Shown here: positions 44,115 through 53,950 of the stretch, piece by piece | Position numbering within the stretch: position 1 is the first letter of the stretch | Layout: each line of letters begins with the position of its first letter | NCBI RefSeq assembly: GCF_910594005.1 | Contig: NC_057834.1 | Span: 105,427,650 to 105,491,649, forward strand | Length of the DNA stretch: 64,000 nucleotides | Origin: Cervus elaphus | Taxonomy: Eukaryota > Chordata > Mammalia > Artiodactyla > Cervidae | Direction of reading: 5' to 3' | Made by a program: the position numbers and the translations under genes | The notes under the pieces: generated by a model | What the model was told of the DNA's origin: nothing | The model's database searches: none | The model's input: the letters and a program-made list of their open reading frames with translations, nothing else

Positions 44115-44250
44115 CCTGGATTTTAGCATAGGTTCAAGGCCTTGCCAGTAATTGCTGGGTAACCTTAGGTCGGATATATAATTTATTTCAGCCTATATTT
44201 CCTTATCTGCTGATGTAGTAGATAATCCCCCAGATTCCTCCCAGCTGAAA
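44115..44250 (+). repeat. MIR fragment
   Basis: 'ttcaaggccttgccagtaat', 'tgctgggtaaccttaggtcg' and 'ttccttatctgctgatgtag' follow MIR weakly. Confidence 0.5.
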
Positions 44251-44269
44251 CATTTTGTAATCTTATGCC

Positions 44270-44487
44270 TCTAAGCCTGTGGTTCTCAACTCTTTCATAC
44301 CCAAAATCACTTTTTGTAACAAATATTTTGAAACCACTTCTTACCACCATAAAATGAAATGCTCCCATAGTATAACCTACTTCCAAACAATTAGAAAAAA
44401 GTAATGTTCTAACTGTAGTATGAAAGGAAAATCATATATGATAAAATAACATGTTCCTTTAGGTGAAAGTTCCTAATGGTTTTGTGG
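44270..44487. other. Possible ancient DNA-transposon remnant
   Basis: 'cctgtggttctcaactcttt' opens like several hAT-type mammalian repeats, but the interior cannot be assigned. Confidence 0.3.
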
Positions 44488-44702
44488 TTGTTTAGTTACT
44501 TAGTTGTGTCTGACTCTTTATGACCCTATGGACTGTAGCTTTTCAGGCTCCTCTGTCCATGGGATTTCCTAGGCAAGAATAATGCAGTGGGTTGAGTGGG
44601 TTGCCATTTTCTTTTCCAGGAGATCTTCCCGACCCAGGGATTGAACCTGGGTCTCCTGCATTGTCAGGTGGATTCCTTACCATTGAATCACCAGGGGAGC
44701 CT
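44488..44702 (-). mobile_element. Bov-tA SINE, antisense
   Basis: 'tagttgtgtctgactcttta', 'tccatgggatttcctaggca', 'acccagggattgaacctggg' and 'ttgaatcaccaggggagcct'. Contains a small local duplication, 'gtgggttgagtgggttgcc'. Confidence 0.94.
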
Positions 44703-45256
44703 GAAAGCATGGCTAGGCCTCAACTAGAAGGCACAGTTGGAGGAGTCAGGTGCTTGTATTTCTCCAAGAATCACCTTGAATGACTGTTGTCATCACGAAT
44801 TTGACCATTTTTAATGATAAAGTTCTAAACGAGCAGCTTGCACTCTTTCCAGAATTGACAGAGTAGTCATATCATGGAAAAGTCAGGATATGTAAAACAA
44901 AGGTGTTTTTTAAGCTCAGATACTTACAAACAGAATTTGTACCTATGGGACTAGTTGCTGGGGCATTCAAAGGCTCTCTGGGGAGCGGGAATGTTCTTGA
45001 TAGTGCTGGGCTGTCTCTGACATTGAAGAACTCTAGGGCCTTTGTCCCATGCGCACTACCCACCAGCAGGGCCTCCAAACATTGCACCGTCCAAGAACTT
45101 CCCCACCTACCAACATCCAAAGTGCCTTTTACAGGATATTATCATTCCCCACAAGGACCAGCACTCTAAGCTTTAAAATGTTATGTGAAGGGCTGGCTTC
45201 ACGGCATGTGGTTTGCACGCTAGCACTGGACTCTTGTTCTTAGAAGGGCCCTATGC
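44703..45256. other. Non-coding stretch, no repeat recognised
   Basis: Opposing 82- and 88-codon frames at 44872-45169 overlap; neither resembles a known protein. Confidence 0.4.
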
Positions 45257-45470
45257 TTGGGTTTCCCAGGTGGCTCAGTGGCAAAGAATCTGCCCCAATG
45301 CAGGAGACATAGGTTTGATTTCTCGGTCAGGAAGATCTCCTGGAATAGGAAATAGCAACCCACTGCAGTATTCTTGCTTGGAAAATTCCATGGACTGAGG
45401 AGCCTGGCAGGCTACAGTCCATAGGGTCACAAAGAGTCGGACATGACTGAGCAAGCAAGCACACATGTGC
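45257..45470 (+). mobile_element. Bov-tA SINE
   Basis: 'gggtttcccaggtggctcag', 'aaatagcaacccactgcagt' and 'agagtcggacatgactgagc'. Full length with a short head deletion. Confidence 0.94.
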
Positions 45471-45752
45471 TTGATTTAATGCTTTGTTGTTGTTGTCTTA
45501 AAATCCTTAATGGTTTTTGAACAAAGGTCCCTGAGTTTTCATTTTGCACCTGGCCCTGCCAATGATGGGGCCAGCCCTGGCTATGTATACTGATGGGGTC
45601 CTGTAGATTTTCCAAAGTATATGAAGGATGTTTAGTCTTTGAATGATTGTCTTAGTTTGCCTACCAATGCCTTCTTTTAATTAGACAAATTATCCCTAAT
45701 TATTTGTATGGTTGATTGATGAGCAATTTGTTCATTCATTAAACTGATGCAT

Positions 45753-45970
45753 GTGTCCTTAGTTGCTTCTGTAGTGTCCGACTCTTTTCGACCCTGTGGA
45801 CTGTAGCCCACCAGGCTCCTCTATCCATGGGATTCTCCAGGTGAGAACAACTGGAGTGGGTTGCCATGCACTCTTCCAGGGGATCTTCCCAACCCAGGGA
45901 TCAAACCTGCATCTCTGGCATCTCTTGCATTACAGGCCAATTTTTTACAGCTGAGCCATGGAGGAAGTCC
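45753..45970 (-). mobile_element. Bov-tA SINE, antisense, with TSD
   Basis: 'tccttagttgcttctgtagt', 'tgggttgccatgcactcttc' and 'cagctgagccatggaggaag'. Flanks AAACTGATGCAT (45741-45752) and AAACTTATGCAT (45971-45982) are a 12-bp target-site duplication with one mismatch. Confidence 0.95.
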
Positions 45971-46077
45971 AAACTTATGCATATGGAGCTTCTATTACAT
46001 ACCAAGTAGACTCTGGAGTCAGAAAACCGTAATTCTAACCCTGTAAGAACTCACAGACCCTTGGTGTTATTAATAAC

Positions 46078-46287
46078 AGGGCTTCCCTCATAGCTCCCTC
46101 ATAGGTCTGTCGGCAAAGAATCTGCCTGCAGTGCAAGAGACCCAGGTTCAATCCCTGGGTGGGGAAGAAGGAAATGGCAACCCACTCCAGTATCCTTGCC
46201 TGGAAAATCCCAAGGACAGAGGAGCTTGGTGGGCTGCAGTCCATGGGATTAGAAAGAGTCAGGCATGACTGAGTGACTAATACTTTC
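46078..46287 (+). mobile_element. Bov-tA SINE with head duplication
   Basis: 'gggcttccctcatagctccc' with CTCATAG repeated once in the head, then 'aaggaaatggcaacccactc' and 'caggcatgactgagtgacta'. Confidence 0.93.
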
Positions 46288-46464
46288 TAATAACTCTCCT
46301 AACCTCTTTCCCAGAATAACTATGAAAGCAAAAAAATACAGCATATTTGGAAGTAGATAGTACATTATGTCAATTGCTAATTTTAAAACTGTGTTCTCCA
46401 TCTCTGGAGTGCAGCTTTCTCCTATTTTTTCCCCTGTTAGATGCCATGGAACATGATGCTTTTT

Positions 46465-47105
46465 AAAAAATTTTAATTGTATACTTTTATTTAATTAATT
46501 TCTTTTAAAAAAATTGATGTATAGTTGACTTAGTTTCAGGTGTACAACATAGTGATTCAATATTTTTATACATTGACTATATAATATTTGTATACATTTT
46601 ATACAATATTTTATACATTACAAAATGATCACAAGTCTAGTTACCATCAGTCACCATACAAAGTTATTACAGTATTATTGATTACATTCTCTATGCTGTA
46701 CAGTGCACCCCATGACTTTTATTTTATAACTGAAAGTGTGGACCTTTCAATCTCCCTCACCTATTTCACTCACTCTTCTCCTCAACCCCTCCCCTCTGGC
46801 AACTACTAGATGGTTCTCTGTGTCTAGGAGTGTGTTCCTATTTTGTTATGTTTGTTCATCTGTTTTGCTTTTTAGATTCCACCTGTAAGTGAAATTATAC
46901 AGTATTTGTCTTTCTCTGTCTGACATTTCATATAGCATAATGCCCTCTAGTATTATGTTGTTGTGAATGGCAAGATTTCATTCTTTTTTTTTTTTATGGC
47001 TGAGTGATATTCCATGTTATGTATATGCCACATCTTTATCTATTTATCTATTGATAGGCACTTAGGTTGCTTCCATATCTTGGCTATTGTAAACAATGCT
47101 GCAGG
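46465..47105 (-). repeat. L1 (L1MA-like) 3' end, antisense
   Basis: 'gatgtatagttgacttagtt', 'tcaggtgtacaacatagtga', 'tcaacccctcccctctggca', 'tctgtctgacatttcatata', 'atggctgagtgatattccat' and 'ggctattgtaaacaatgctg' follow the reverse L1 3' end into ORF2. Confidence 0.9.
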
Positions 47106-48567
47106 AAAATGACACTCGACACTAAATAGTAACTTTCCTGTGAAAATCAGGAAGTGAACAGAGTAATTGGATTCAGCGAAATTTATCAATTTGGGTTTCA
47201 CTAGTTTGGAACTTATGATAATTCATAAAAGAATTTTACCAAATTAAAAAAAGATGTTAAGTTTGGTTGGTCACAGAATTATGGAAATTTTGAAATGGAC
47301 TTCAAAAAATTATCCAGTGCTTGAATCTGTTATAACACCCTACAGAGTATTCATAGAGCCAGCTTTGGCTAATTCTTGTGATGTGTGCTGTGGAAGCATG
47401 TGCTTCCTATGCTAAGAATGTTTAAAAAAGCAATTTAGCAGACTTCGTATGCTAATTACAAATTATTCTTATCTACTCATTAAAGCGGGGCAGGGCAGCA
47501 TGCCTTTTACTTGGCAACACTTATTTAATCTAGCTGTATTTTATAGTAACAAAACTACTCTGAAAAGACAATTTATAATTCACACTTCTCACTAATTCAG
47601 CTCAGCCCTAAGCAATTAATTTTTTATTAGTTCAGCATTACCATATTAAGAAGAAATAAAGAAAATATAAGGACTAACTCTAGGAAGTATTATGCTTAGA
47701 ATCCACTGGGATATAGTTAATTGATTCAGAGATTATTGTACGGCAACAACTTGTGCTTTGGAGGAATTCTTTCTTTAATTTGTTGAAGTTATGGGCAAAG
47801 TCCCAATATGGTCCAGGCATGGTGTCATATCAAGGATGATCCTAAGACTCATTTCTGGGAAGAGAAAGGGCCAAGGTATATGGAGATTGAAGTTCTTCAC
47901 TTTGTGGTGCCTTTATGGAAATAGAATTGAAAGGGGTTAAATTCTTGTATGGATTACTAGCTGTATTAAATTTCTAGCTGAGAATTTGCAAATTAATGCT
48001 CTTTGATGATACTAAGGAACTGGCAGATTTTATTTAGATAGATTGTATATGCAAACCTATTTACATGCACATGGACATCCATATGCATGTGTGCATGTGT
48101 GCATGTGTGCTACGAAGCCTGAGGAAGTCAAATAGTCCTGTTCTCTGATAATGCCAGGTGGAGTGGGCTATTTAATAGTATTGGAAGGACTCAAGTGCCT
48201 TGCAATCAGAATTTAAGTCTTCCTGCCCAGAGGGGCATGAAACCGTCCTCTTGCTGATAAAGCCCACAGAAAGCAGAAACTGTGCAGCTGCCTAAAAATG
48301 GAGGGGCGGATGATTCAGTTCAGAGAGACAGGGAGCTGCAGTAAAACACTGCGTGTGTTGAAGGGAATCAGAGTTTTCCCCAGAAATAAATTATTTAACA
48401 CTTTAGTGCCTAGTATTTATAAAGGCTGAGTTCTAAGATACTGTGTGGGTGAAGCCCAAGGTTTTTTTTTATTAATAAGGGCTCTGAAATAAGACATGGG
48501 CATTCCTGTGTGAAGAATGTAGGATGAGACAGTGGTGGGCAGGAAAGACAGCCTGTTCTACCGTTTA
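47106..48567. other. Low-repeat AT-rich stretch
   Basis: About 1.46 kb without a recognised repeat, the longest such run in the middle of the window. Numerous AATTA/TAATT motifs near 47,400-47,700. No gene evidence. Confidence 0.45.
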
Positions 48568-48970
48568 TTTGCAGCATTCTTCAAAGCCTGGTCCACCAAC
48601 CACCTGCATGAGACTCAACTGCAGAGCTCACATTAAAAATGTGAATTCCTCAGCCCCACTGCAGGTTTGTAGAATTAGTAATATGGACTTTTAAACAAAC
48701 TTCCTGGGTGATATTTTTAAAAAAAGTTTTTTATTGAGGTATAGTTGATTTACAATGTTGTGTTAATTTCCATATAGCAAAGTGATTCAGTTGTACATAT
48801 ATAAATATATATGTGTATATATTTATATTTTTCATATTCTTTTCCAGTACAGTTTATCACAAGATATTGAATATAGTTCCCTGTGCCATATAGTTGTAGC
48901 TTGTTGTTTATCCATCCTATATATAATAGCTTATATCTGCTAATCTGGGTAATCCTTAGTCATGTTGAAG
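48568..48970 (+). repeat. MER5 (hAT-Charlie) split by L1
   Basis: Left: 'tcaaagcctggtccaccaac', 'cctgcatgagactcaactgc', 'aatgtgaattcctcagcccc', 'aacaaacttcctgggtgat'. Right: 'ctgggtaatccttagtcatg', 'ttgaagactgagaatcaatt'. Non-autonomous DNA transposon, ancient. Confidence 0.78.
48720..48945 (-). mobile_element. L1 3' end, antisense, inside MER5
   Basis: 'ttattgaggtatagttgatt', 'tacaatgttgtgttaatttc', 'atattgaatatagttccctg' and 'gcttgttgtttatccatcct'. It separates the MER5 halves. Confidence 0.88.
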
Positions 48971-49014
48971 ACTGAGAATCAATTCTTTTGGGAAGAACTG
49001 AGTAAGTAATGGTT

Positions 49015-49165
49015 TGATGTCTGTCTCTCTTCTAGAATATGTGTTTCATGTGAACAAAGGATCATGTCTTGTTGCCCAGTGTATTTCTAGAACCTAGTTC
49101 AGTCCGTCAACCATAAAAGTCACTCAAGAAGTAGTTTTGGAATAAAGCCATGAATGAATGAATAA
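49015..49165 (+). repeat. L2 3' end, sense
   Basis: 'aacaaaggatcatgtcttgt', 'gtatttctagaacctagttc' and 'agccatgaatgaatgaataa' match the L2 terminus. Confidence 0.7.
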
Positions 49166-50098
49166 AAGAAACTATAAACTGATATCATAGCCTACTATAT
49201 ATCTTTTACGGTTCTTTGCATTTTGGTAATGGAGCCAAAAGGTTCTATTATTTCAGAATGGGCTTAGATATTTTCAGTAGAATCCATTTAATGCTTTTTA
49301 AAAAATCCTGCTTTAAAAACCTTAAAGCATTATCGTATATGGGGTCTTGTGTAGGTAGAATCTTCCTGACTATTACAGTGAAGATTTTGGCACTCTGAGT
49401 AGGGGACACCAGGTGTGTGTATCATTCCTCATAGAATTCTGCCTTAATTAAGTTTGCTTCTGTTTCTGTTTTATATCACACACCTAGCGAGAGAGGTATT
49501 TCAAGGAAGCATGTATGACTTTACAGTTAAAACCGGAGGAAAGAGTTCAAAGACAGAGCACATCATATTGTGGTGGTCTGACCATCTTTCAACTCCCTCC
49601 GCGTTACGTAAGGTAAGGATACCCTGGAGTTGCAACCTTACCCTGAGCCCTTCTTCCTCACACAGAGGTTGTTTCATAAAATGCATTCAGGCCATTCTTC
49701 TCAAGTTCTTCATACACTTTTCACCAGAAAAAAGAAATCATTCATATCTAACAAAGGGTCTTGGATTCTTTAGATAGTTTCCATTATAAGTTTTTGGCAC
49801 TGCTATTACCCTCAGCTCAAGTTACCTTTCTGATCCCCCTTCTTTCATCTGCTGAAAATGGATTATTTCCTTATTAGCTTGAAACCGTTACTGTTCACTG
49901 AGAGCAGCCTGTGTATGAACAATGCTAGCTCTGGAATATTCCGGAAGATTCACTGTTGCACAGAAACTTTCCCTGAAAACCAGGGAGTTTTCTGAGAGCG
50001 GGATGGCAGTTTGTTTTCTGGAAAGGGCTATTATCACAGGAAAACCTTCCACATCTCTGTCTTGAGACAGCTGAGCACAGCTGACAGGCTGGGAAACC
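49166..50098. other. Low-repeat stretch holding a candidate exon
   Basis: No interspersed repeat recognised. It contains the exon-like interval at 49488-49612. Confidence 0.4.
49488..49612 (+). other. Candidate exon, 125 nt, function unknown
   Basis: Upstream is a long pyrimidine-rich tract (49453-49472) and an acceptor CACACCTAG ending at 49487. Downstream is the donor AAG/GTAAGG (49610-49618). Two of three forward frames are open across the interval. Neither peptide is recognised. The length is not a multiple of three, so a coding exon would shift phase. It may equally be an lncRNA exon or a coincidence. Confidence 0.33.
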
Positions 50099-50694
50099 CC
50101 AGCAAAACATTTTTTTTCATTTATTTTTATTAGTTGGAGGCTAATTACTTTACAATATTGTAGTGTTTTTTGTCATACATTCACATGAATCAGCCATGGT
50201 TTACATGTATTCCCCATCCTGATCCCCCCTCCCACCTCCCTCTCCACCCAATCCCTCTGGGTCTTCCCAGTGCACCAGGCCCGAGCACTTATCTCATGCA
50301 TGCAACCTGGGCTGGTGATCTGTTTCACCCTAGATAATATACATGTTTCGATGCTGTTCTCTTGAAACATCCCACCCTCGCCTTCTCCCACAGAGTCCAA
50401 AAGTCTGTTCTGTACATCTGTGTCTTTTTTTCTGTTTTGCATATAGGGTTATCATTACCATCTTTCTAAATTCCATATATATGTGTTAGTATGCTGTAAT
50501 GGTCTTTATCTTTCTGGCTTACTTCACTCTGTATAATGGGCTCCAGTTTCATCACTGTTTATAATAGCCAGGACATGGAAGCAACCTAGATGCCCATCAG
50601 CAGACAAATGGATAAGGAAGCTGTGGTACATATACACCATGGAATATTACTCAGCCATTAAAAAGAATTCATTTGAACCAGCAAAGCATTTTCT
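50099..50694 (-). mobile_element. L1 insertion with 5' inversion (twin priming)
   Basis: 50116-50553 is the reverse complement of the L1 3' UTR and ORF2 end, finishing 'gggctccagtttcatc'. 50554-50677 is sense-strand L1 ORF2 ('tataatagccaggacatgga', 'tggaatattactcagccatt'). Sites CCAGCAAAACATTTT (50099-50113) and CCAGCAAAGCATTTT (50678-50692) flank the whole. The inverted piece is the L1 sequence lying just upstream of the antisense piece. Confidence 0.92.
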
Positions 50695-50940
50695 GGGGAG
50701 CCCTGAGTTCTGAGGCGATACCTCATGGGTCAGCTCCATAGTAGGTGCTTAAGGGAGGGTACAAGAAGACCCAGGAGGTGAGTTTCCAAATCCTCCATAC
50801 TCCTTCCACTTATATGCTGTGAACTACTTTATCATTGAAATTCTCCTTATTTTTTAAAATTTAATTTCTATTTTATATTGGGGTATAGTTGATTTACCAT
50901 GTTGTGTTAGTTTCAGGTGTACTGCAAAGTGGTTCAGTTA

Positions 50941-51062
50941 TACATACATGTATATCTATTTGGGATTAACATATACATACTGTGAGTGAGTGAGTGAAAG
51001 TTACATACATGTATATCTATTTGGGATTGACATATACATACTGTGAGTGAGTGACTGAAAGT
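50941..51062. repeat. 61-bp tandem duplication across L1/Bov-A2 junction
   Basis: Two units (50941-51001, 51002-51062) begin TACATACATGTATATCTATT and end GAGTGA(G/C)TGAAAGT, differing at about two positions. Each holds the L1 inversion breakpoint and the Bov-A2 tail, so the duplication postdates both insertions. Confidence 0.93.
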
Positions 51063-51358
51063 CAGTCGTGTCCGACTCTTTGCAACTCCATGGACTATAC
51101 GGTCCATGGAATTCTCCAGGCCAGAATACTGGAGTGTGTAGCCTTTCCCTTCTCCAGGGGATCTTCCCAACCCAGGGATTGAACCCAGGTCTCTCACATT
51201 GCAGGCAGATTCTTTACCAGCTGAGCCACAGGGAAAGCCCAAGAATACTGGAGTGGGTAGCCTTTCTCTTCTCCAGGGGATCTTCCCAACCCAGGAATTG
51301 AACTGGTGTCTTCTGCATTGAAGGCAGATTCTTTACCAACTGAGCTATGAGGAAAACC
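51040..51358 (-). mobile_element. Bov-A2 dimeric SINE, antisense
   Basis: Two related monomers in reverse: 51122-51240 and 51241-51358 both read 'gaatactggagtg', 'cttctccaggggatcttccc' and 'ggcagattctttacca'. They are followed on the minus strand by the common tail with CCATGGACCGTATAGTCCATGG-type palindrome. The dimer structure defines Bov-A2. Confidence 0.92.
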
Positions 51359-51529
51359 CTACTATATATAAAACTGATAACAAGGGCCTACTATACAGCA
51401 CAAAGAACTCTACTTAATATTCTATAATAACCTACATGGAAAAGGAATCTGAAAAAGAAATTCTTTTTCTTAGTTCAATTGGAAAAAAGGTCCCCATCTC
51501 TTAAATATTTTAGAAATCACTGTTATAGG

Positions 51530-52050
51530 TTATCTCAAATTTGAAACATTTCTCGAGAATCATACCATGGTCCATGGATATTATTCAGGAATCTGTAAAT
51601 TTGGGTGGGGAAAATCACACCTTTATATTCACTAATCTGTATCTAAAATTTCTCAGTTTTATTAATTATGATTAGAATCAAGTCACAGTCACGTCCACAA
51701 ATCCTATGAGTATGTCACCAATAGGAATTATAGGTATTTTCATATTGCATAACAATTCTTTAAGAGATCTTGAAACATGATTTACATTTACCACTATATC
51801 TGGTAATTATTAGTCCCTCCAATAGAGTTGGCTTCTTGATGCCTTAATAAAGAAGCACTTATTTTAACATAGCATTTTAAATATTTTGATAACTATATTT
51901 CATTATTATTAGTATCTGTGGTAGTTTGATGCACTTTTTATGCACTTAAAAATAATTCTAACAAGAGATTTATAGGTTTAACTAGACTGTTAAATGGATC
52001 AATGGCACACAGCTTAAAAAAAAAAAAGATTTCAAATGGCTGAGAATCAC
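51530..52050 (+). repeat. Ancient interspersed repeat, family unassigned
   Basis: 'ggaatctgtaaatttgggtg', 'cctttatattcactaatctg', 'gtcaccaataggaattatag' and 'actagactgttaaatggatc' with 'aatggcacacagcttaaaa' recall an old mammalian repeat found genome-wide. I cannot name it confidently. Confidence 0.45.
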
Positions 52051-52104
52051 TCTGTCTGCATTTTGTGGTTATGATTGTTAATGAATTATGATGAGAAATT
52101 AAGA

Positions 52105-52255
52105 AAATCAAAGACTAGAAGTTAGAAGGCCAGGGTTTGAGACCCAGATCCTGCTAATTTTCAGCAAAAGAGTAGTCATGAACTCCTGCTTGTTGTAGAG
52201 AAATAACCTCTTCCTGGGGTTATTGGGAGGATTAAATAATCCTAGCATGGGATCT
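52105..52255 (+). repeat. MIR fragment
   Basis: 'ggccagggtttgagacccag', 'gaaataacctcttcctgggg' and 'ttattgggaggattaaataa' follow MIR. Confidence 0.6.
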
Positions 52256-52344
52256 TCCTAACTGTCACGTCCCAGCTCATTTCTTTTATCACAAACATGC
52301 ATGTATTTTTCTTCTAAAATAAAATGCTGATGAAGCTACCTGAC

Positions 52345-52860
52345 CCTTGCCTGTAAGATTTCATCCACGAATTTAGCACGGCACAAGGGGCCCTAACCCA
52401 CTTTGCCCTGCTCCCCACTAAACCACTCCAGCCACAAGGAACTCTGCCATTTCCTGCCACACCATCCATTTCCTACCTTTAGGCCTCAGTCCACACAGTT
52501 ACCTGAGCTTGTAATGTCTATTATGTTTTTTCCACCCAGCAAATGCCTACTCCATTGTGACCTCCCTCTCTAAAGCTTTCCTAGGTTCTCCCAGCCAGCA
52601 GAATCCCTCCTCCTCCTCTGTGGTCCTAAGGAATTGCTTTCATCTTCCTTTATAACATTTGCCACATTTTATATTAATTTATTTTTTTCCATGTTTGGTT
52701 CTCTCATTCTCTGTTATATTGGGTTGGCCAAGAATTTCCATAATAGCTTACAGAATAACCTGAACAAACTTTTTGGCCAACTCAATATTACAGCCTTCTT
52801 CAAGCATGGGATAGGAACGTGTGTTATGGAGGAAGCTTGCAAAAATATGTTGATATTATA
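52345..52860 (+). repeat. L2 3' region, split by mariner MITE
   Basis: 'actttgccctgctccccact', 'ccactccagccacaaggaac', 'taaagctttcctaggttctc' and 'taacatttgccacattttat' follow L2. The MITE at 52719-52785 interrupts it; the right-hand remainder is short and eroded. Confidence 0.72.
52719..52785. mobile_element. Mariner-derived MITE, internally deleted (67 bp)
   Basis: Arms TTGGGTTGGCC and GGCCAACTCAA with flanking TA on both sides (52717-52718, 52786-52787). The left arm lacks about 13 bp relative to the 80-bp copy at 29509, so the hairpin is asymmetric. The right arm keeps 'cctgaacaaactttttggcc'. Confidence 0.88.
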
Positions 52861-53290
52861 ATTGCATTGATTTGATTTGAATCATATTTCTTTCATGTTG
52901 AATTCCAGAGACCATTAAAGGAGGACTTGAGGTTTGTATGTGACTCCAAAGATGTCTTTACAAAAAACTGAGAAACACTCATCTACTGGGGAAAAGGGAC
53001 TGAAAAAAAAATCAAGGATCAAAATACATGTGGTAAATTCTTGGAAAGCACAGAAGAGGGCACTTGACTAAGGATGGTTGCCTTCCTTGAGAAGTTTTAG
53101 TTTATTTTCTCCTCCTGGAATAAACTCCAATAAAGCCTTCAACTCTCCCCTTGCTTTCCAGCTCAGAGTTCCCAAGGAAAGAATGAGCCTGCCAGGCCAA
53201 CGAAAAAATAAGGACGGGATAGATTCTCCTCTCCTGCCCTGCTCCTGGTTTCTGATTCTTGGCTGATAGAAGTGGAATTCTGATTAGAGC
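52861..53290. other. Non-coding stretch upstream of a promoter-like motif cluster
   Basis: No repeat recognised. A 62-codon frame at 53078-53266 has no known resemblance. Confidence 0.4.
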
Positions 53291-53424
53291 AGTTCATTGG
53301 TTGGAGGCGGGGCTATTCCATCCATTCATCCAGATCCCAGATACAAAAACCCCACAGCTAAAGGGAGATTGGCAGAGGGCCGACCTGCTGGGGGTGCAAG
53401 CAAGCTAAGCTCCAGGGGCAGAAG
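53291..53424 (+). promoter_or_regulatory. Candidate promoter with possible first exon
   Basis: An inverted CCAAT box (ATTGG, 53296-53300; AACCAATGAA on the other strand fits NF-Y), a GC box GAGGCGGGGC (53304-53313) and a TATA-like ATACAAAA (53341-53348) are correctly ordered within 55 bp. Initiation would fall near 53370. Downstream, CAGAAG/GTGAGA at 53419-53430 could be a first-exon donor, giving a non-coding leader of about 50-55 nt. No downstream gene is visible. An antisense MIR starts just beyond. Confidence 0.42.
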
Positions 53425-53449
53425 GTGAGATGGACCTGCTTCTGGAGAG

Positions 53450-53620
53450 AGCCGTGGCAGGCACTGTGCTGTGCATCACGGCACTTCAAACCTTGGGACA
53501 GAAGTTAAGTTAGAGATTCTTAACATTTGACAGGTAAAGGAGCTGAGGCCCAGGAAAGCGAAGAGATTTGCTCCAATTTCAGCAACAGTGCTGAGATATG
53601 AATCCTGGTCAGTGTGACTT
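53450..53620 (-). repeat. MIR, antisense
   Basis: 'ggcaggcactgtgctgtgca', 'aggtaaaggagctgaggccc' and 'ctgagatatgaatcctggtc' follow reverse MIR. Confidence 0.72.
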
Positions 53621-53754
53621 ATGCCTCTACATGTTCTTCCTACTCCAGCAAACAGCCCCAGTGCTTGCTCACCCTAGAGTCCTCACTGGTTAAGGTGATC
53701 TCCAAAAAAGGCTAGAAAATATGCTTATTCAATAATTCATATTTAAGCATATTA

Positions 53755-53950
53755 GTTTTTTTAAATTATTTTTTAATTAGTTGGAGGCTAATTACTTCAC
53801 AACATTTCAGTGGGTTTTGTCATACATTGATATGAATCAGCCATAGATTTACACGTATTCCCCATCCAGATCCCCCCTCCCACCTCCCTCTCCACCCGAT
53901 TCCTCTGGGTCTTCCCAGTGCACCAGGCCCGAGCACTTGTCTCATGCATC
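53755..53950 (-). mobile_element. L1 3' UTR tail, antisense
   Basis: 'ttaattagttggaggctaat', 'catacattgatatgaatcag' and 'gcaccaggcccgagcacttg' ending 'tctcatgcatc'. About 195 bp, severely 5'-truncated, same subfamily as 36,790. Confidence 0.92.

Larger units (their letters stand above)
50836..51472 (-). mobile_element. Second 5'-inverted L1, hosting a Bov-A2
   Basis: The antisense L1 3' end (50852-50965: 'ggggtatagttgatttacca', 'gtttcaggtgtactgcaaag') switches to sense orientation at 'tgggattaacatatacat'. It resumes after the Bov-A2 with 'actatatataaaactgataa' and 'cataacctac'-like sequence to 'ggaatctgaaaaag'. Flanks 'gaaattctccttattt' and 'gaaattctttttctta' resemble a target-site duplication. 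Confidence 0.82.

Noticed and set aside
51094..51115. CCATGGAC...GTCCATGG palindrome
   Set aside because: It is a normal part of the Bov-A2 consensus tail, not a novel structure.
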